Origin: Euphorbia lathyris
Lineage: Eukaryota > Streptophyta > Magnoliopsida > Malpighiales > Euphorbiaceae
Length of the DNA: 64,000 nucleotides
Reading direction: 5' to 3'
Assembly: GCF_963576675.1 (NCBI RefSeq)
Contig: NC_088913.1
Location: 2,299,001-2,363,000, forward strand
The position numbers and the translations under genes are program-made. The number at the start of each line of letters is the position of its first letter. The first letter of the stretch is position 1. A model generated the notes under the pieces. The model saw nothing but the letters and a program-made list of their open reading frames with translations, searched no databases and was not told the origin of the DNA. Shown here piece after piece: positions 10,969-22,365 of the stretch.

Positions 10969-11249
10969 GGATTGAAGAGATTAAACGAAGAAAGAAAGCA
11001 TGAAATTGAATTGAAGAAAATTAAAAGAAGAGAAGTCTCAACAAAGTCAATAAAGAACATGCAAAATGCAACCCCATGGAAGTCGCGGAGATCTAGCTTT
11101 TAGCCCTAATTCAAGGAAAGGGAAGCGCTAAAGAAAGGAAAAAGAAAAATGGTGACAGAGAGACGCCGAAGGAGAAAGAGAAAGAGAAGGGGAGGTTTTG
11201 TTGTGATGGTGAAGATTTGGATTTGGATATTTTTTGTTTAATTTATTTT
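10969..11249 (-). promoter_or_regulatory. 5' leader and proximal promoter of ceramide synthase
   Basis: Upstream of the ATG at 10968 the minus strand holds a pyrimidine-rich patch (CTTCTCTTTCTCTTTCTCC, about 11170-11195), typical of plant core promoters and leaders. AAAATAAATTAAAC at about 11233-11246 is the only TATA-like candidate and is weak. The leader has two upstream ATGs (11077 and 11060). Confidence 0.45.
11021..11077 (-). CDS. Upstream ORF in the ceramide synthase leader
   Basis: ATG at 11077-11075, 18 codons, stop TAA at 11023-11021, ending 52 nt before the main start codon. The peptide would be hydrophobic (MGLHFACSLLTLL...). A second upstream ATG at 11060-11058 opens a 70-codon frame that overlaps the main ORF out of frame. 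If the transcript starts above 11077, both should lower main-ORF translation. The transcription start is not known. Confidence 0.35.
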   Translation of the reverse strand: MGLHFACSLLTLLRLLFF

Positions 11250-11345
11250 GGCTTAATACATCTACATCCCCGAAGTTATCCAAAAACTGCAACTGACCCC
11301 TGAACTTCAACACGTTATAATTAATCCCCGCTACTTGCTTATTTG
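11250..11345. mobile_element. Solo end of the GGCTTAATACATC MITE
   Basis: The sequence starts GGCTTAATACATC and continues with CCCCTGAACTTCAA, as in the element at 2740-3263. The opposite end is not found. It abuts the ceramide synthase leader, so it forms part of the promoter. Confidence 0.6.
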
Positions 11346-11775
11346 GAGTAAATGAACAGTTGCTCATGAGCTGTTCGGTGTTCGTCTCGATAAAAGCTCG
11401 ATCGTATTTGGTTCGATTTATAAACGAGCCAAGTTTGAGTACGGCAAATCTCGTCTCGAAAGCTCATGAGCAGACTCGATTATAAGTTCATGAACAGGTT
11501 TAAGAGCAAGCTCAATTATAATTTTCATAAACACGCTAATGAACAAGCTTCGTTCAATTATTTTTGTGTTAAAGAAATTTTAAATCAATATAATTAATGA
11601 ACATAATTAATAGGTTGTTCGCGAGCGAAGTTTATGAACTGAATTAACAAGCTGCTTGCGAGGAAAGCTCGGGAACAGTCGTGAGCCGTTCACGAACAGC
11701 ATTTAGAGCTTGGGCTCGAGTTCGAGCTCATCAATTTTCTGACAATACGAGCCTAAGCATGCCAAAGCTCGGCTC
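11346..11775. repeat. Interspersed repeat rich in GAGCTCG / GTTCATGAAC words
   Basis: Many short palindromic words (GCTCATGAGC, GAACAGC, GTTCACGAAC, TCGAGCTC) are arranged in inverted order at the two ends. This matches the look of a common plant foldback/hAT MITE group. No clear target duplication was found. Confidence 0.45.
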
Positions 11776-11850
11776 AATTACAACCATACGAATAACCTTT
11801 CAAATAGTTTAATATTTGTGAATTTAGAAGATTGTTTGTCATTTTGTTAA

Positions 11851-12405
11851 TGTATCAGCAAAAGTTAGATGTAGAAACATATATTTTGAAAATATTTTGA
11901 TAACATTGAGGTATTATCTAAAGGATCAAAGAAGATATTTGTCCAAAACGACCATGTATTGATCACTTGATACTGGAATGCCACGGCGTATCAAGCAAAG
12001 GGATCCAATGGGCGGATCACTAAGACTCCGCCACATGAGATCCGCAGTCGAACCTACATGGAGATCCGTCATAACTCCTCGATCCGCCATCTGAATAGCT
12101 GAGCCGATTCCTCCATAAAAACAATTAATGAACTATTAATGAGCTAACGGACATACTTGAAGGAAACCAGTAACCGTCATTAATGAAGCATTAATGAAGA
12201 CTTTCTAGTTACTAAGGGTTACAACTCCATGACTATATATAGCTTGCATTTCAAGCTATCGAGGTACATATTCACTTACCCTTTATCAATTCAGTTTAAT
12301 CTCTAGTTCCTCGATACTGACTTTGGCATCGGAGCTTCCCCCCGTCGAACCCAACGACGCCCCCACAGGAACAGAAGTTGATCAGAAATTCTCCACAAGT
12401 CATCA
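11851..12405 (+). mobile_element. Solo LTR, Ty3/gypsy-like
   Basis: TG...CA ends (TGTATCAGC / AAGTCATCA), flanked by GTTAA (11846-11850) and GTTAT (12406-12410), a 5-bp duplication with one mismatch. A TATATATAG at about 12234 is followed by GAGGTACATATTCAC and then ACTTTGGCATCGGAGC and CCCCCGTCGAACCC. Such U3-R-U5 wording is familiar from plant gypsy LTRs. No internal region remains. Confidence 0.65.
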
Positions 12406-13250
12406 GTTATAATTTTGTTCAAAAAAATTTAACTGAATAACCGTAATTTCCATAAAAAATATTTCGGTTAATTTATTTTTATGCAAAAAAAATCAAAATT
12501 TAAAATATGTCTAAATTTCATAACTAACATGGCAGCCACGATGTGTGCGCCACGCGACACAATCAACCCCGTACAAAAAAAATCACATAAATGTGGCGTT
12601 TAGTAAATATATGATAACGTCTTTGTTTTTTTTTTTTTCTTTTCCTGTTTCTACCAAAAAAAAAAAAGTAAATATATGATAACGGTTTTTTCTGTTAATT
12701 TAATACTCTAATTATTTGTATATACAACTCATTAGAAATGATTTTATTGAAATCAAACTTAAAATTCAATAATTTTATTAAATAAAATAAAATATACTAA
12801 TTTTGTGAAATATTCTCCAAATTTTAATGATTAAAAGTACAATTTACTCCATTCCTAAAAAAAAAAGTACAATTTACTTCATATTTTATTATTTTTTTAA
12901 TTGGATAAATAATTTATTTATTTGACGCATTATATTTTCTTAGATTACAATTGTAGAGTTTTATTTAAAAAAAACTAGTTTTTTTAAGATAAAAAAAGTT
13001 AACTAATTAGTTTTTCTATTTTTAGTAAATAATTAGTTTTTCTATTTAAAACTTTGTTAATCAAACATTAAATTTTATATAAATTTTCTTCGAAGATAAT
13101 TATACAATTAAAATTACCTTTTAAATACTAAGTAGGAAAAATAATATTTTAAAATGTTAAGAAACTTTTTTGTTTTTTTGAGAAAAAATATAAAAATATT
13201 ATTAATTTATTTTATCGTGTAACAATTTTAATTACATTTTTTTTTGTAAC
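12406..13250. repeat. AT-rich repeat, distant relative of the 39935/44395 duplication
   Basis: The phrases ATGTCTAAATTTCATAA, GTGCGCCACGCGACACAATC, GGCGTTTAGTAA and TGTATATACAACTCAT match, in order, phrases at 40070-40220 and 44525-44690. It is much more diverged than those two copies are from each other. No gene was seen. Confidence 0.5.
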
Positions 13251-13369
13251 AGATAAAGAGTGGATCACCCTGAACAACAAGCAAAAAGGAGAAAAAAGAA
13301 AGCGATAAAAGTGACAATCATTTCAACTTGGCTCAAAGTCAGTCCTTCTCATAAGCATTCCAATATAAT

Positions 13370-13830
13370 CTTCTAGGATGATGTCACGGAGGCTTGCAGG
13401 CAGCCTATCACACTCGTGATGTCTAAAGGGACAGTTCCTGCGAATTTCGACATCCAGTCAGCGGCTTTGTTACCTTGCGAAAGGTATGAACCACTCTGAC
13501 ATCCCAGACTTGATTCAGAAGAGATTTGCACTTGTCAATAAGCCAATAATACATGTGATAAGAGATTTCCTTGCTTAGAACCAGTTGAACCGCTAGTAGA
13601 GAGTCTAGCTCCAAAATAATTTTCCTGTAGCTCTTCTGTCAGGCCATTACCAAACCGTAATAGAGCCCCCAAAATTCTGCTAAGTCCGTCGAGCAAAAAT
13701 TGAGGTTGCATCCAAATCCACCTTTCCACACTCCTTCGCTGTCTCGGATTAGCCCTCCTGCAACTGCAAGCCCCGGGTTCCCTCTGCTAGCTCCATCACA
13801 ATTTATTTTGATCCAATTATCCCTCTGCTA
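13370..13830 (-). pseudogene. LINE-type RNase H-like domain, frameshifted relic
   Basis: Minus-strand frames give GCNLNFCSTDLAEFWGALLRFGNGL, then after a frame change near 13610 ELDSLLAVQLVLSKEI and VWDVRVVHTFRKVTK. The order of the Glu in LAEFWGAL, the ELDS acidic motif and the following basic helix is that of the RVT_3 (plant RNase H-like) domain at the end of non-LTR retroelement proteins. The rest of the element is absent. An oligo(dT) tract at 13238-13246 on the plus strand, A-rich on the minus strand, could be its tail. Confidence 0.6.
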
Positions 13831-13904
13831 GCCTCATCACAATTTTAGTGAAAACACATCAAGTAATGGTACTTTGTAAAAAACAAGTAACCATAGAAGA
13901 CACC

Positions 13905-13929
13905 ATATATATATATATATATATATATA
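13905..13929. repeat. (AT)n microsatellite
   Basis: About 12 uninterrupted AT units. From here to 14350 the DNA is AT-rich and I see no gene. Confidence 0.9.
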
Positions 13930-14353
13930 ATTGTTTTTAAATAATTTATGTTACATAAATATTTAACATCTTTAATATTTTATAATATTTGATATTTTTA
14001 AAGAAAAATCTAATAATGATAATAATAATAATAATATTAGAAATTTAACATATCATAAAAGAATTAATTATATGTTATATTAATAATCTAGTAAGTTACT
14101 AGGATGAATAAAGAATAAATAATTGAAGTTTTTTGAAAAATAATTGAAGTTTTAATTTTGTTATTATTAGAAAAAGTAAAGTAAACAAAGTATAATAGGT
14201 AGGACCGGGTAGCCAGAGCCCTCTTCTGCTCCGGTTGGTGGACTATCCCCACTTTTTACCTTTCCTCTCCCTATTTGTTCCTTCTAAACTTATCTTCTAG
14301 TTGGACCATTGTAGTACGGGTTAAATGCATCATTGTATACGGACGGTTTTGAT

Positions 14354-14521
14354 CACATGGATTTTAATATTAATGATCATGTAGAATTTGATCATTCACT
14401 ATTAGATCTAGATTTATTAGAATTTTAAGGTGGAGATTTAAAACATCCTAAGACTTATATTTAATAAGCCTAGATCTAACAGTGAATGACCAAATTCATT
14501 TGGTCATTAAGGTCCATGTGA
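14354..14521. repeat. Foldback repeat ending CACATGGA / TCCATGTG
   Basis: The outer words CACATGGATTTTAATATTAATGATCA and TGGTCATTAAGGTCCATGTG form an imperfect hairpin with an internal AGATCTAG/CTAGATCT pair. A related copy is at 58157-58320. Confidence 0.5.
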
Positions 14522-14859
14522 AAATTCTTGTGTACCCGGAATCTGAAAATGATACGAACGAATACGACTCGAACACGATAATTGTCAGGTCTAACTGAAA
14601 CAATACGTGACTACCACCTAGCTGTTAGTTGGAAGTCATTGTCGTTTCGATCAGTGGTGAAATTTGACTTCTGTTGATATAGAAGCCACATCATATTTTT
14701 TGTATCCTTTTTCTCTTGAAGTTGTCAAGTGAAGTTATTAAGATAAAATTCAAAATTGTATGATTTTATTGAGATAAAATTCAAAATTAAATGATTTTAT
14801 TGAGACAAATTGAAGTTGAGTTATCATTTAGAAACAATTATGAAAGTCTCTTGCATTGT

Positions 14860-15340
14860 TCGAAACGAAGGCCGCCTGGACCGTCTAGGCCCCGCATAGA
14901 CGCTCGAAATCGAGAATCCGTCCCGATTTTCTATAATTAGTCACTCTAGGCGTTTTATTGATTCCTAGGCAATTTTCACCGTTTGGGCTCTGTCTAGACC
15001 GTCTTGGCACCGCCTAGGTACCGCCTAAATGACAATGAACAAAAGCAGTTTTAATTGTGAATTTATTTTTTTGCTTTATTATAATTCACTTTTAAGTTGT
15101 TTTAATGATATTGTTGTTGAAATGTTGATGTTTGCATAATTTTAAAGATATATGTTAAAAATATACGTGTTTTTCTATATGAAATAATTTTATATTATTA
15201 TTTTTAGATAGTATAATGCATATTTTAATTGTATTTGTACAATAATTTGTTGATTAATAAATAAAAAATACAAAAATATAAATCCGATTAATCCATGATT
15301 AATCTCCGACTAATCCCCGATTAATCTTCAAGGGCCCTAT
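14860..15340. mobile_element. Older MITE with CGCCTAGGC-type words, left part
   Basis: Repeated words GCCGCCTGG, GTCTAGGC, CGCCTAGGTACCGCC and GATTAATCCCCGATTAATC. The sequence is cut at CCTAT (15336-15340) by the Angela element E and resumes at 37445 with CCTATCCACCTGATTAGCACC, which has the same wording. Confidence 0.5.
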
Positions 15341-17174
15341 TAATGGAAAATAGGCAAACGTTTGGCAGCGGAAATATAAAAATTTTAACCTTTTTCCATT
15401 AACCCAAGATCCGTTAATCGTTATTTCATATAAAGAGGGATAGAAGGAAATACCTCTTGATGTTCTATCTACCGTTGCAATCGAAGTGCCCACAACTCTT
15501 ACTTCGAGTTCCCGAGCACAAGACAAAAACACAATTCGAAACCAAGTTAGAATTCAACCGTATGAAAAGCAATCAAGAATAGATTGCCTCTAATTAATCA
15601 ACACAAGATCAAGGAATAGAGAAAGAGATTGATAATCAATTGAAACAGAAGGAAGCGGTGAATAATCTCGTCCTCAACTAGGGGGTCGAAATTCTTCTCT
15701 TCGATAGACTAGGGCTTGACCGAAATTTACATATAGGGGGGTATATATACTCTCTTGTATCTAAACCCTAGTTAGATAGAATTACGTTACTGAATAAGAA
15801 TTTAATTCGGAATATAATTCTTATTTATTATCTATAATTATATCTAAATATAATGATACTAATAATAACCTTTTAGGATAATAATAGGAGCAATTTAATC
15901 TCATTAAACCTCCTAACTTATTTATCCTCTAATTAATTTAATTCACAATCATAATCTAATTAGGATTGCTTAAAATCAAATTAATTTCTTTATGTAAATT
16001 ATACATAAAAGCGCCCCCCTCTATATACTGGGCCTTAGTGGACTCAGTGGGCTTCCATCAATTAATTAACATTTGTTTCTCTTTTGGGCTCCAAGTCTTA
16101 TGTGTGACCCATTAGGTTCTTATTGCTTCTAGTCGTATGCAACTATTAAATTAATTTTCTCAGAATTATATTTAATCTTTGCATAACGGAATGAGTACGC
16201 GAAATTTGATTAGCAAATCTGAAACATTCCCCTAGAGCTATAAGAAGACAGGTTGATTCTGTCGTTGACCTTTCCGTATTAGTTACAGTATAATTCGATC
16301 CTTTATCAACTACATCCTTGAACTGAATCTTATGACTATGGATAATGTCAAGTCACATATAGTGAGACGTTCGTTTTACTTATACAGGCCGAGTTAACTC
16401 CAATTAGATAGGTTAAGTGAAATCTGTATTTCAAGTCTTAAGCTATCACCTTGCAAGGATTTAGAGTCAAGTCTTCCACAAGCGATCCTTGGACGTATCT
16501 CCCATTTATCGGGAGTGACAAATGCTCAATCCAATGTATAACTTTCCTGCAATTACTTCCTGTGATACCCAACGTCTGCCGTTCACACCCCAGAGTCATC
16601 TCTGTTATCGATCGTGTTACAACAGGATCAAAGCATCACATTCCATAATCCAGAATCACTAATTAACATTCCTTTGAGTCTGAGGATTACTTATACCTAT
16701 TAATACCAATGAGATGAACAGGTGACAAGGATAAATCTACACATCCTGTTATCTCAAGTCAGGTCCCCAATCCTAATGAACTCCCTTTCATTGGATCCAT
16801 GTAACTGTCCAGATATCTGCATATCTGAAGCTTGTAAGATCAGTTTTCTATCTCGACAGAAGACATTGTTACATGCAAGTCTCAACAGTGATATGTCAAT
16901 CCTATTTATAAACATATTACTTGACTTGGGGTAGTTTTAAGTTTATTAATTTATTACAAAGTTTCGTCTCACTTCATGCTTGTATGAACACTTTATAATC
17001 ACTTTAAACAAACTTAGGGATTTCCTTTTATTAGACTTATTTAGTTCTTAAAAGAGGTTGCCTTCATATAGTTATAAAACCATATCTTATTAAAAACAAA
17101 TGACACAAAGAACACTTCATTTATATTTAGTTCATATCCTAGAACAATTGTCTATATGACACTAAACCCCAACA
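15341..17174 (-). repeat. 3' LTR of Angela-type copia element E
   Basis: About 1834 bp. On the minus strand it starts TGTTGGGGTTTAGTG at 17174 and ends CCTATTTTCC with a mutated terminus at 15341. The polypurine tract CAAATGGGAGTA precedes it (17175-17186). Target site CCTAT follows at 15336-15340. A TATATATAC box lies at about 15743-15751 on the minus strand. It is collinear with the LTRs at 30011, 33051 and 59622. Plus-strand frames within it (e.g. 16451-16648) recur in every copy and are LTR sequence, not genes. Confidence 0.9.
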
Positions 17175-17188
17175 TACTCCCATTTGGA

Positions 17189-20100
17189 CTAAAACCAATT
17201 GTTTCTACAACTTATCCCAGTAGAACTTAGATGATGATCATGTACTTTCTGGGTTAAGGGCTTTGTCAACGGATCTGCAACGTTGTCCTCAGTAGGTACT
17301 CTTTCTATTCTCACATCTCCTCTTGCCACAATCTTTCTTACAATGTGGTATCGCTTCAGGTAATGCTTGGATGCATTATGAGACCGTGGTTCCTTTACTT
17401 ATGCAATGGCTCCATTGTTATCACAGTACAGTGTAATGGGATTTACAATGTCAGGCACCACACCAAGTTCAGTAATGAACTTCTTAATCCAAACTGCTTC
17501 CTTTGCTACTTCCGCAGCAGCGATGTACTCTGACTCGGTCGTAGAGAAAGCTACGCTTCCATGTTTGGAACTCTTCCAACTGACCGCGCCCCCATTCAAG
17601 ATAAACAGGTATCCTGATTGGGATCTAAAATCGTTCTTATCTGTGAAATGACTGGCATCTGAAAATCCCTCTATTTTCAGATCCCCTTCTCCGTACACTA
17701 GGAACATGTCTTTAGTACTTCTCAAGTACTTAAGAATGTTCTTGACGGCATTCCAGTGCTCGTCCCCCGGATTACCTTGATAACGACTCGTTATACTCAA
17801 CGTGAACGCGACGTCAGGTCTAGTGCAAAACATATCATACATAATCGAACTGACTGCGCTGGCGTACGGGATTACAGCCATGCGTTTCTTATCATCTTCG
17901 GTTTTAGGACATTGATGATTGTTTAACTTTACTCCATGTACCATGGGTAAGTTACCTCGTTTCGATTCAAACATGCTAAACCGCTTTAGCACCTTTTCAA
18001 TATATGTAGCCTGTGAAAGACCAAACAGTCTTCTTGATCTATCTCTGTAGATCTTTATACCAAGTATATAAGCTGCTTCACCAAGGTCTTTCATGGAGAA
18101 GTTACCTGATAACCATACTTTCACCGATTGTAGTAGAGCTTATCATTTCCCATTAATAATATATCATCCACGTATAATATTAGAAATGCAACTGAGCTCC
18201 CACTTGCTTTCTTGTAAATGCAAGCTTCTTCGCAATTTTGTTCGAAACCAAATTGTTTTATGGTTTCGTCAAAACGCTTGTTCTAGCTTCTAGATGCTTG
18301 CTTGAGTCCATAAATGGATCTCTGTAGTTTGCAAACCTTGTTTGCATCTTTTGATATGAAACCTTCAGGCTGCATCATATATACATCCTCAAGCAGGTTT
18401 CCATTTAGGAAAGATGTATTCACATCCATTTGCCAAATCTCGTAATCGTAGTGAGCGGCAATAGCAAGCATTATTCTGATTGATTTGGACATGGCTACAG
18501 GAGAGAAAGTTTCGTCATAATCAATTCCTTGTTTCTGACAATATCCTTTCGCTACTAACCTAGCTTTGTAGGTGCTAACCTTTCCATCCATATCAGTCTT
18601 CTTCTTGAAGATCCACCTGCACCCAATGGGTTTTATCCCTTCGGGTGGATCAACCAAAGTCCACACTTGGTTGGTGTACATGGAATCCATTTCAGAATCC
18701 ATGGCCTCAAGCCATGCTTTAGAATCTGGACTAGTAAGAGCCTCTTCATAGTTTTCGGGTTCATCATCTAACACGGGAACCTCATCATCATCTCCTACTA
18801 GAAAACCATATCTAATTGGGAGTTCACGAACTCTTTGTGATCTACGAATAGGTGGCCCTCGAGTCTCATACAATGGGACTACTTCGGGTTCCTCAACCAC
18901 CTCTGTTGTTTCAGTCGGTGTTTCTTCTTCTTGAACTTCGTCAAGTTCAATCATGCTTCCCTTTTCTGTTTCTTCGAGAAACTCTTTCTCCAAGAAGGTT
19001 GCGTGCTTGGATACTATTACTTTCTGATCATCTGGATGATAAAAGTAATACCCTACAGTTTCCTTAGGATATCCAATGAAGAAACATTTATCAGATTTAG
19101 AATCTAGTTTGTCTGACGCTACGCGTTTGATAAATCCTGAACAACCCCATACTCTCATGAATGAGAATGTGGGTTTTCTACCAACGAACAATTCATATAG
19201 TGTGGAACTGGTGGATTTAGTTAGTACTCGATTTAGGGTGAAGAGGGCAGTTTCTAAGGCATAGCCCCAGAATGTCTTTGGAAGTAATGCTATGCTCATC
19301 ATAGATCGTACCATATCTAGTAAGGTACGGTTCCTCCTTTCGGATACACCATTGTGTTGTGGTGTATAGGGAGGTGTCCATTGTGAGCATATCCCACATT
19401 CAGTTAGATAATTCGGAAAATCATCTGAAAGATATTCGCCACCTCGATCGGATCGAAGTATCTTTATTTTCTTTCCTAATTGATTTTCTACTTCATTCTT
19501 GAAGCATTTGAATTTCTCAAAAGCTTCGGACTTGTGCTTCATCAAGTAAACATAACCATATCTGGTATGGTCGTCTATGAAGCTTATGAAGTATCTGAAT
19601 CCTCCTCTTGCTTGGACCGACATAGGACCGCATACATCTGAATGTATTAATCCTAGAGTGTCTGATACACGCTCACCTTTATTGCTAAAGGGTGTCTTTG
19701 TCATTTTACCTTTTAAACATGCTTCGCATGTTTCCAATGATTCAGAATCAATTGAATCTATAAGCCCATCTTGATGTAGCTTAAGCATGCATCTTTTGTT
19801 TATATGGCCTAAACGACAATGCCACAAGTAAGTCGAATTATCTAGCTTATGTCTTTTGGTATCAATTGCGAATACAGAAATTTTGTCATCTAGCACATAA
19901 ATCCCATTTTGTGATATTCCTGAAAAATAGAAAATCTCATCTCTATAAAACTCGCAATGTTTGTCTTTTATTAAAATATGAAAACCGTCATCAACAAGAC
20001 GGCTAATAGAAATAATGTTTCTGGACATTTCTGGAACATACAAACAGTTCCCTAATTCTATTACAAGCCCAGAGGGCAAACTTAAAACATAATCTCCAAC

Positions 20101-20662
20101 AGCGAGGGCGGAAACTCTTGCTCCATTTCCTACTCGCAAGTTTATGCTTCCTTTATTCAATTCCTTAGTCCGTCTGAGTCCCGGAATGTTCATACAAATA
20201 TGAGATCCACATCCGGTATCTAATACCCAAGATTCAGATAGTGAAATTGTATTTATTTCAATATAAAACATACCAGATGTTGAAGTCTCGGCTTCTCCCT
20301 TCTTCAGGGAGGCTAGGTACACCAAACAGTTTCTTTTCCAATGCCCGTCTTGACCACAAAAGTGGCACTCTCCTTTGGGCTTCTTCACTTCCTTCCTCTT
20401 TATTTCGGTGAGCATGGCTCCCTTGCCTTTCTTAGGATAGTTAGGATTGGGAGGGTTCCCTTTCCTCTTCTATGATCCTTCAATAGCAAGGGTCGGTATT
20501 CCTTTGTTTTCTTTCATATTGGGCTCGACTGTTTCGAGCATATTTGCAAGCTCTTCAAGAGAGGTTTGCAAGCCATTCACCTGGTAGTTCATGATGAACT
20601 TTGAATAACTCTCGGGGAGGGATTGAAGAAGTAAGTTTACACTTAGTTCATGATCCATCGCA
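17189..20662 (-). pseudogene. Element E: gag C-terminus and pol (Angela copia)
   Basis: Reading down the minus strand: gag end (MDHELSVNLLLQ at 20658); an in-frame TAG at 20472-20470; the CCHC knuckle CHFCGQDGHWKRNC; protease WVLDTGCGSH; integrase with the pre-integrase H-H/C-C region and IHSDVCGP, ILRSDRGGEY and SERRNRT acidic residues; then reverse transcriptase with WQMDVNTSFLNG. A TAG replaces a Trp codon after QASRS (near 18283). A 1-nt deletion near 18140 shifts the YVDD region. RNase H follows (FSTTESEYIAA, LYCDNNGAIA), where CAA has become TAA at 17399-17397. The motifs FIGYPKETVGYYFYH and FLEKEFLEE mark the Angela/BARE lineage. Three stops and one frameshift make it non-functional, though the domains are otherwise well preserved. 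Confidence 0.92.
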
Positions 20663-20667
20663 TCTCC

Positions 20668-20747
20668 TGTAACGCCCGTAAAAATTTATATAAGTATTTA
20701 ATCATTTTTCATACGCTTTCATTTTATCTTAAAAAAAGAAAAAAAAC

Positions 20748-20790
<43 letters not shown>

Positions 20791-22360
20791 TATTATTATT
20801 ACTTTTTAAATGGTGTATTTTCTTAAAATAATATTAAAAATATAAGAAAAAAATACTAATATAAAAGAGTATAATAGCTTTCTTCCTTTTTAACAAAAAC
20901 ACTATCTATAAATAATCTCTGTGAATTAAGAAGAAAGAAAAAAACGTATTTTATTTAATTTATGCTTCTAATTTATCATAGATAAAGATGATTAAAAAAA
21001 TTAGTTATAAATATCTTAGCTTTGTTTTTTTCGAATGATATAAATATCTTACCTATACATTGTGTTGGTTTTAAAGTCCTCCACTATTAATACTCTCAAT
21101 TTTATTAAAGTTGGTTTTCTTTTTATTTATTGAATTTTCGTGGTTCTGGTTAAACTTTTTAAAAAATAATTTGAAAAAAAAATATATATTTTCATTAGTG
21201 CTAAATTCTAATTATTTTGGCGAAGTATTAATAATTGTTTTAGAAAATTACAATTGAAAACTCTTTCAGTATATGTACATAAAAAAAAACCCTATTCTTT
21301 TTCCTCTCCTCCCTCAACTTAACGGCAGCATATTATATCTAAAAAAAAAAATTCATAGGATTTGTACATTCAACTTTCAAGGTAATTACGAACAGAAGAT
21401 AGGCCACGGAAAATCGTATGGTTAGATTTTGATGTTAGAGGTAAGTGGTTAATTATATACGTAGCTCTTTGTTTGCTTGTTTGTATGTTTATTGTAATTG
21501 ATTGATGTGCTTGTGATGAATGTGAGTAGTTAATTAAATATACGGTAACTCTGATTGTGTGTTTATTGTTATACTGACTAATTGATATAAATTGTGTAAT
21601 TGGTCTGATCTATGTGTTTGACATGCCTATACGATATGTTAATGATGATCATGTTGGTAGGAAAATATTTGAGGATGACATTCACGATGATGACATGAGA
21701 ATGAGAAATATATATATGGTAAATGTAAATTGGATTATAGAAAACGTCAGAGATATGAGAATAAAAGCTTAAACTAGGATAGTATATTCAATGGTTGCAA
21801 TTGAAATGAGAAAAAGGAATATTGTGATTACGTGAAATATAAACACCGGGTATTTGTTACGACAGGGTGTTAAGGTACCGGGTATTTGTTACGATAGGGT
21901 ACCTAGAAGACGGGATACCGGGTATTTGTTACGACAGGGTATCCCAGGATATGATTTTATTGGCCAAGCAACCATTGAGTATTGCTAGACTAGAGTAAGC
22001 AGGGCCCTTTAAATAAATAAATAGTAATTATTAATTATTAGATATTTTGCTTGAAAACTAATAAATATTAAATGCATGTAAATTAAATTGTATGCGCGTG
22101 TGGTTGTGTTATGTATATAGTTAGCTATCTTACTGAGCCCCCCAAGCTCACCCCACTCTCCACCAGTTTTCTTTTCAGGTTAATGTCATTAAATGCTTAG
22201 AGATGCTCGTTTGGATCGATCAATATGTGGAGTCATCAGTTCTTAAGTGTTTGTTTTTATTTCATGAATGAATTTATTGGTTTGTGTATCAATTTGATGA
22301 TACGATGAATAAAAATATATTTTGTCCATATATTTCTGGTTTGTGAAAATGGGTGTTACA
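20668..22360 (+). mobile_element. Solo LTR F, chromovirus-like, inserted in E gag
   Basis: Ends TGTAACGCCC (20668) and GGGTGTTACA (22360), with the perfect 5-bp duplication TCTCC at 20663-20667 and 22361-22365. It splits the E gag codons. An (AT)n tract lies at 20751-20787. A GAGGTAAGTGG at 21438 looks like a splice donor on the plus strand, and TTACTGAGCCCCCCAAGCTCACC at about 22131 resembles Tekay/Del-type LTR wording, so the plus orientation is preferred. It holds three structured tandem repeats (21842-21945). Confidence 0.85.
21842..21945 (+). repeat. Three tandem hairpins with constant loop and covarying stems
   Basis: Loop GGGTATTTGTTACGACAG (18 nt) at 21848-21865; the same at 21880-21897 with one C to T change; identical again at 21920-21937. 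Stems differ but each pairs perfectly: AACACC/GGTGTT, AGGTACC/GGTACCT, GGGATACC/GGTATCCC. The spacing between unit starts is 32 and 40 bp. Confidence 0.85.
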
Positions 22361-22365
22361 TCTCC

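Noticed and set aside
10801..11103. 100-codon acidic/basic plus-strand ORF
   Set aside because: It is antisense to exon 1 and the pyrimidine-rich leader of the ceramide synthase, and its composition reflects that.
16451..16648. 65-codon ORF (MQGFRVKSS...) recurring at 31149, 36721 and, inverted, 33571
   Set aside because: It is conserved only because it lies in the Angela LTR and is antisense to the element. There is no sign of selection on the frame beyond LTR identity, although the recurrence was tempting.
21842..21945. CRISPR-like array
   Set aside because: Only three units, palindromic stems that differ between units, no unique spacers and a plant LTR context.
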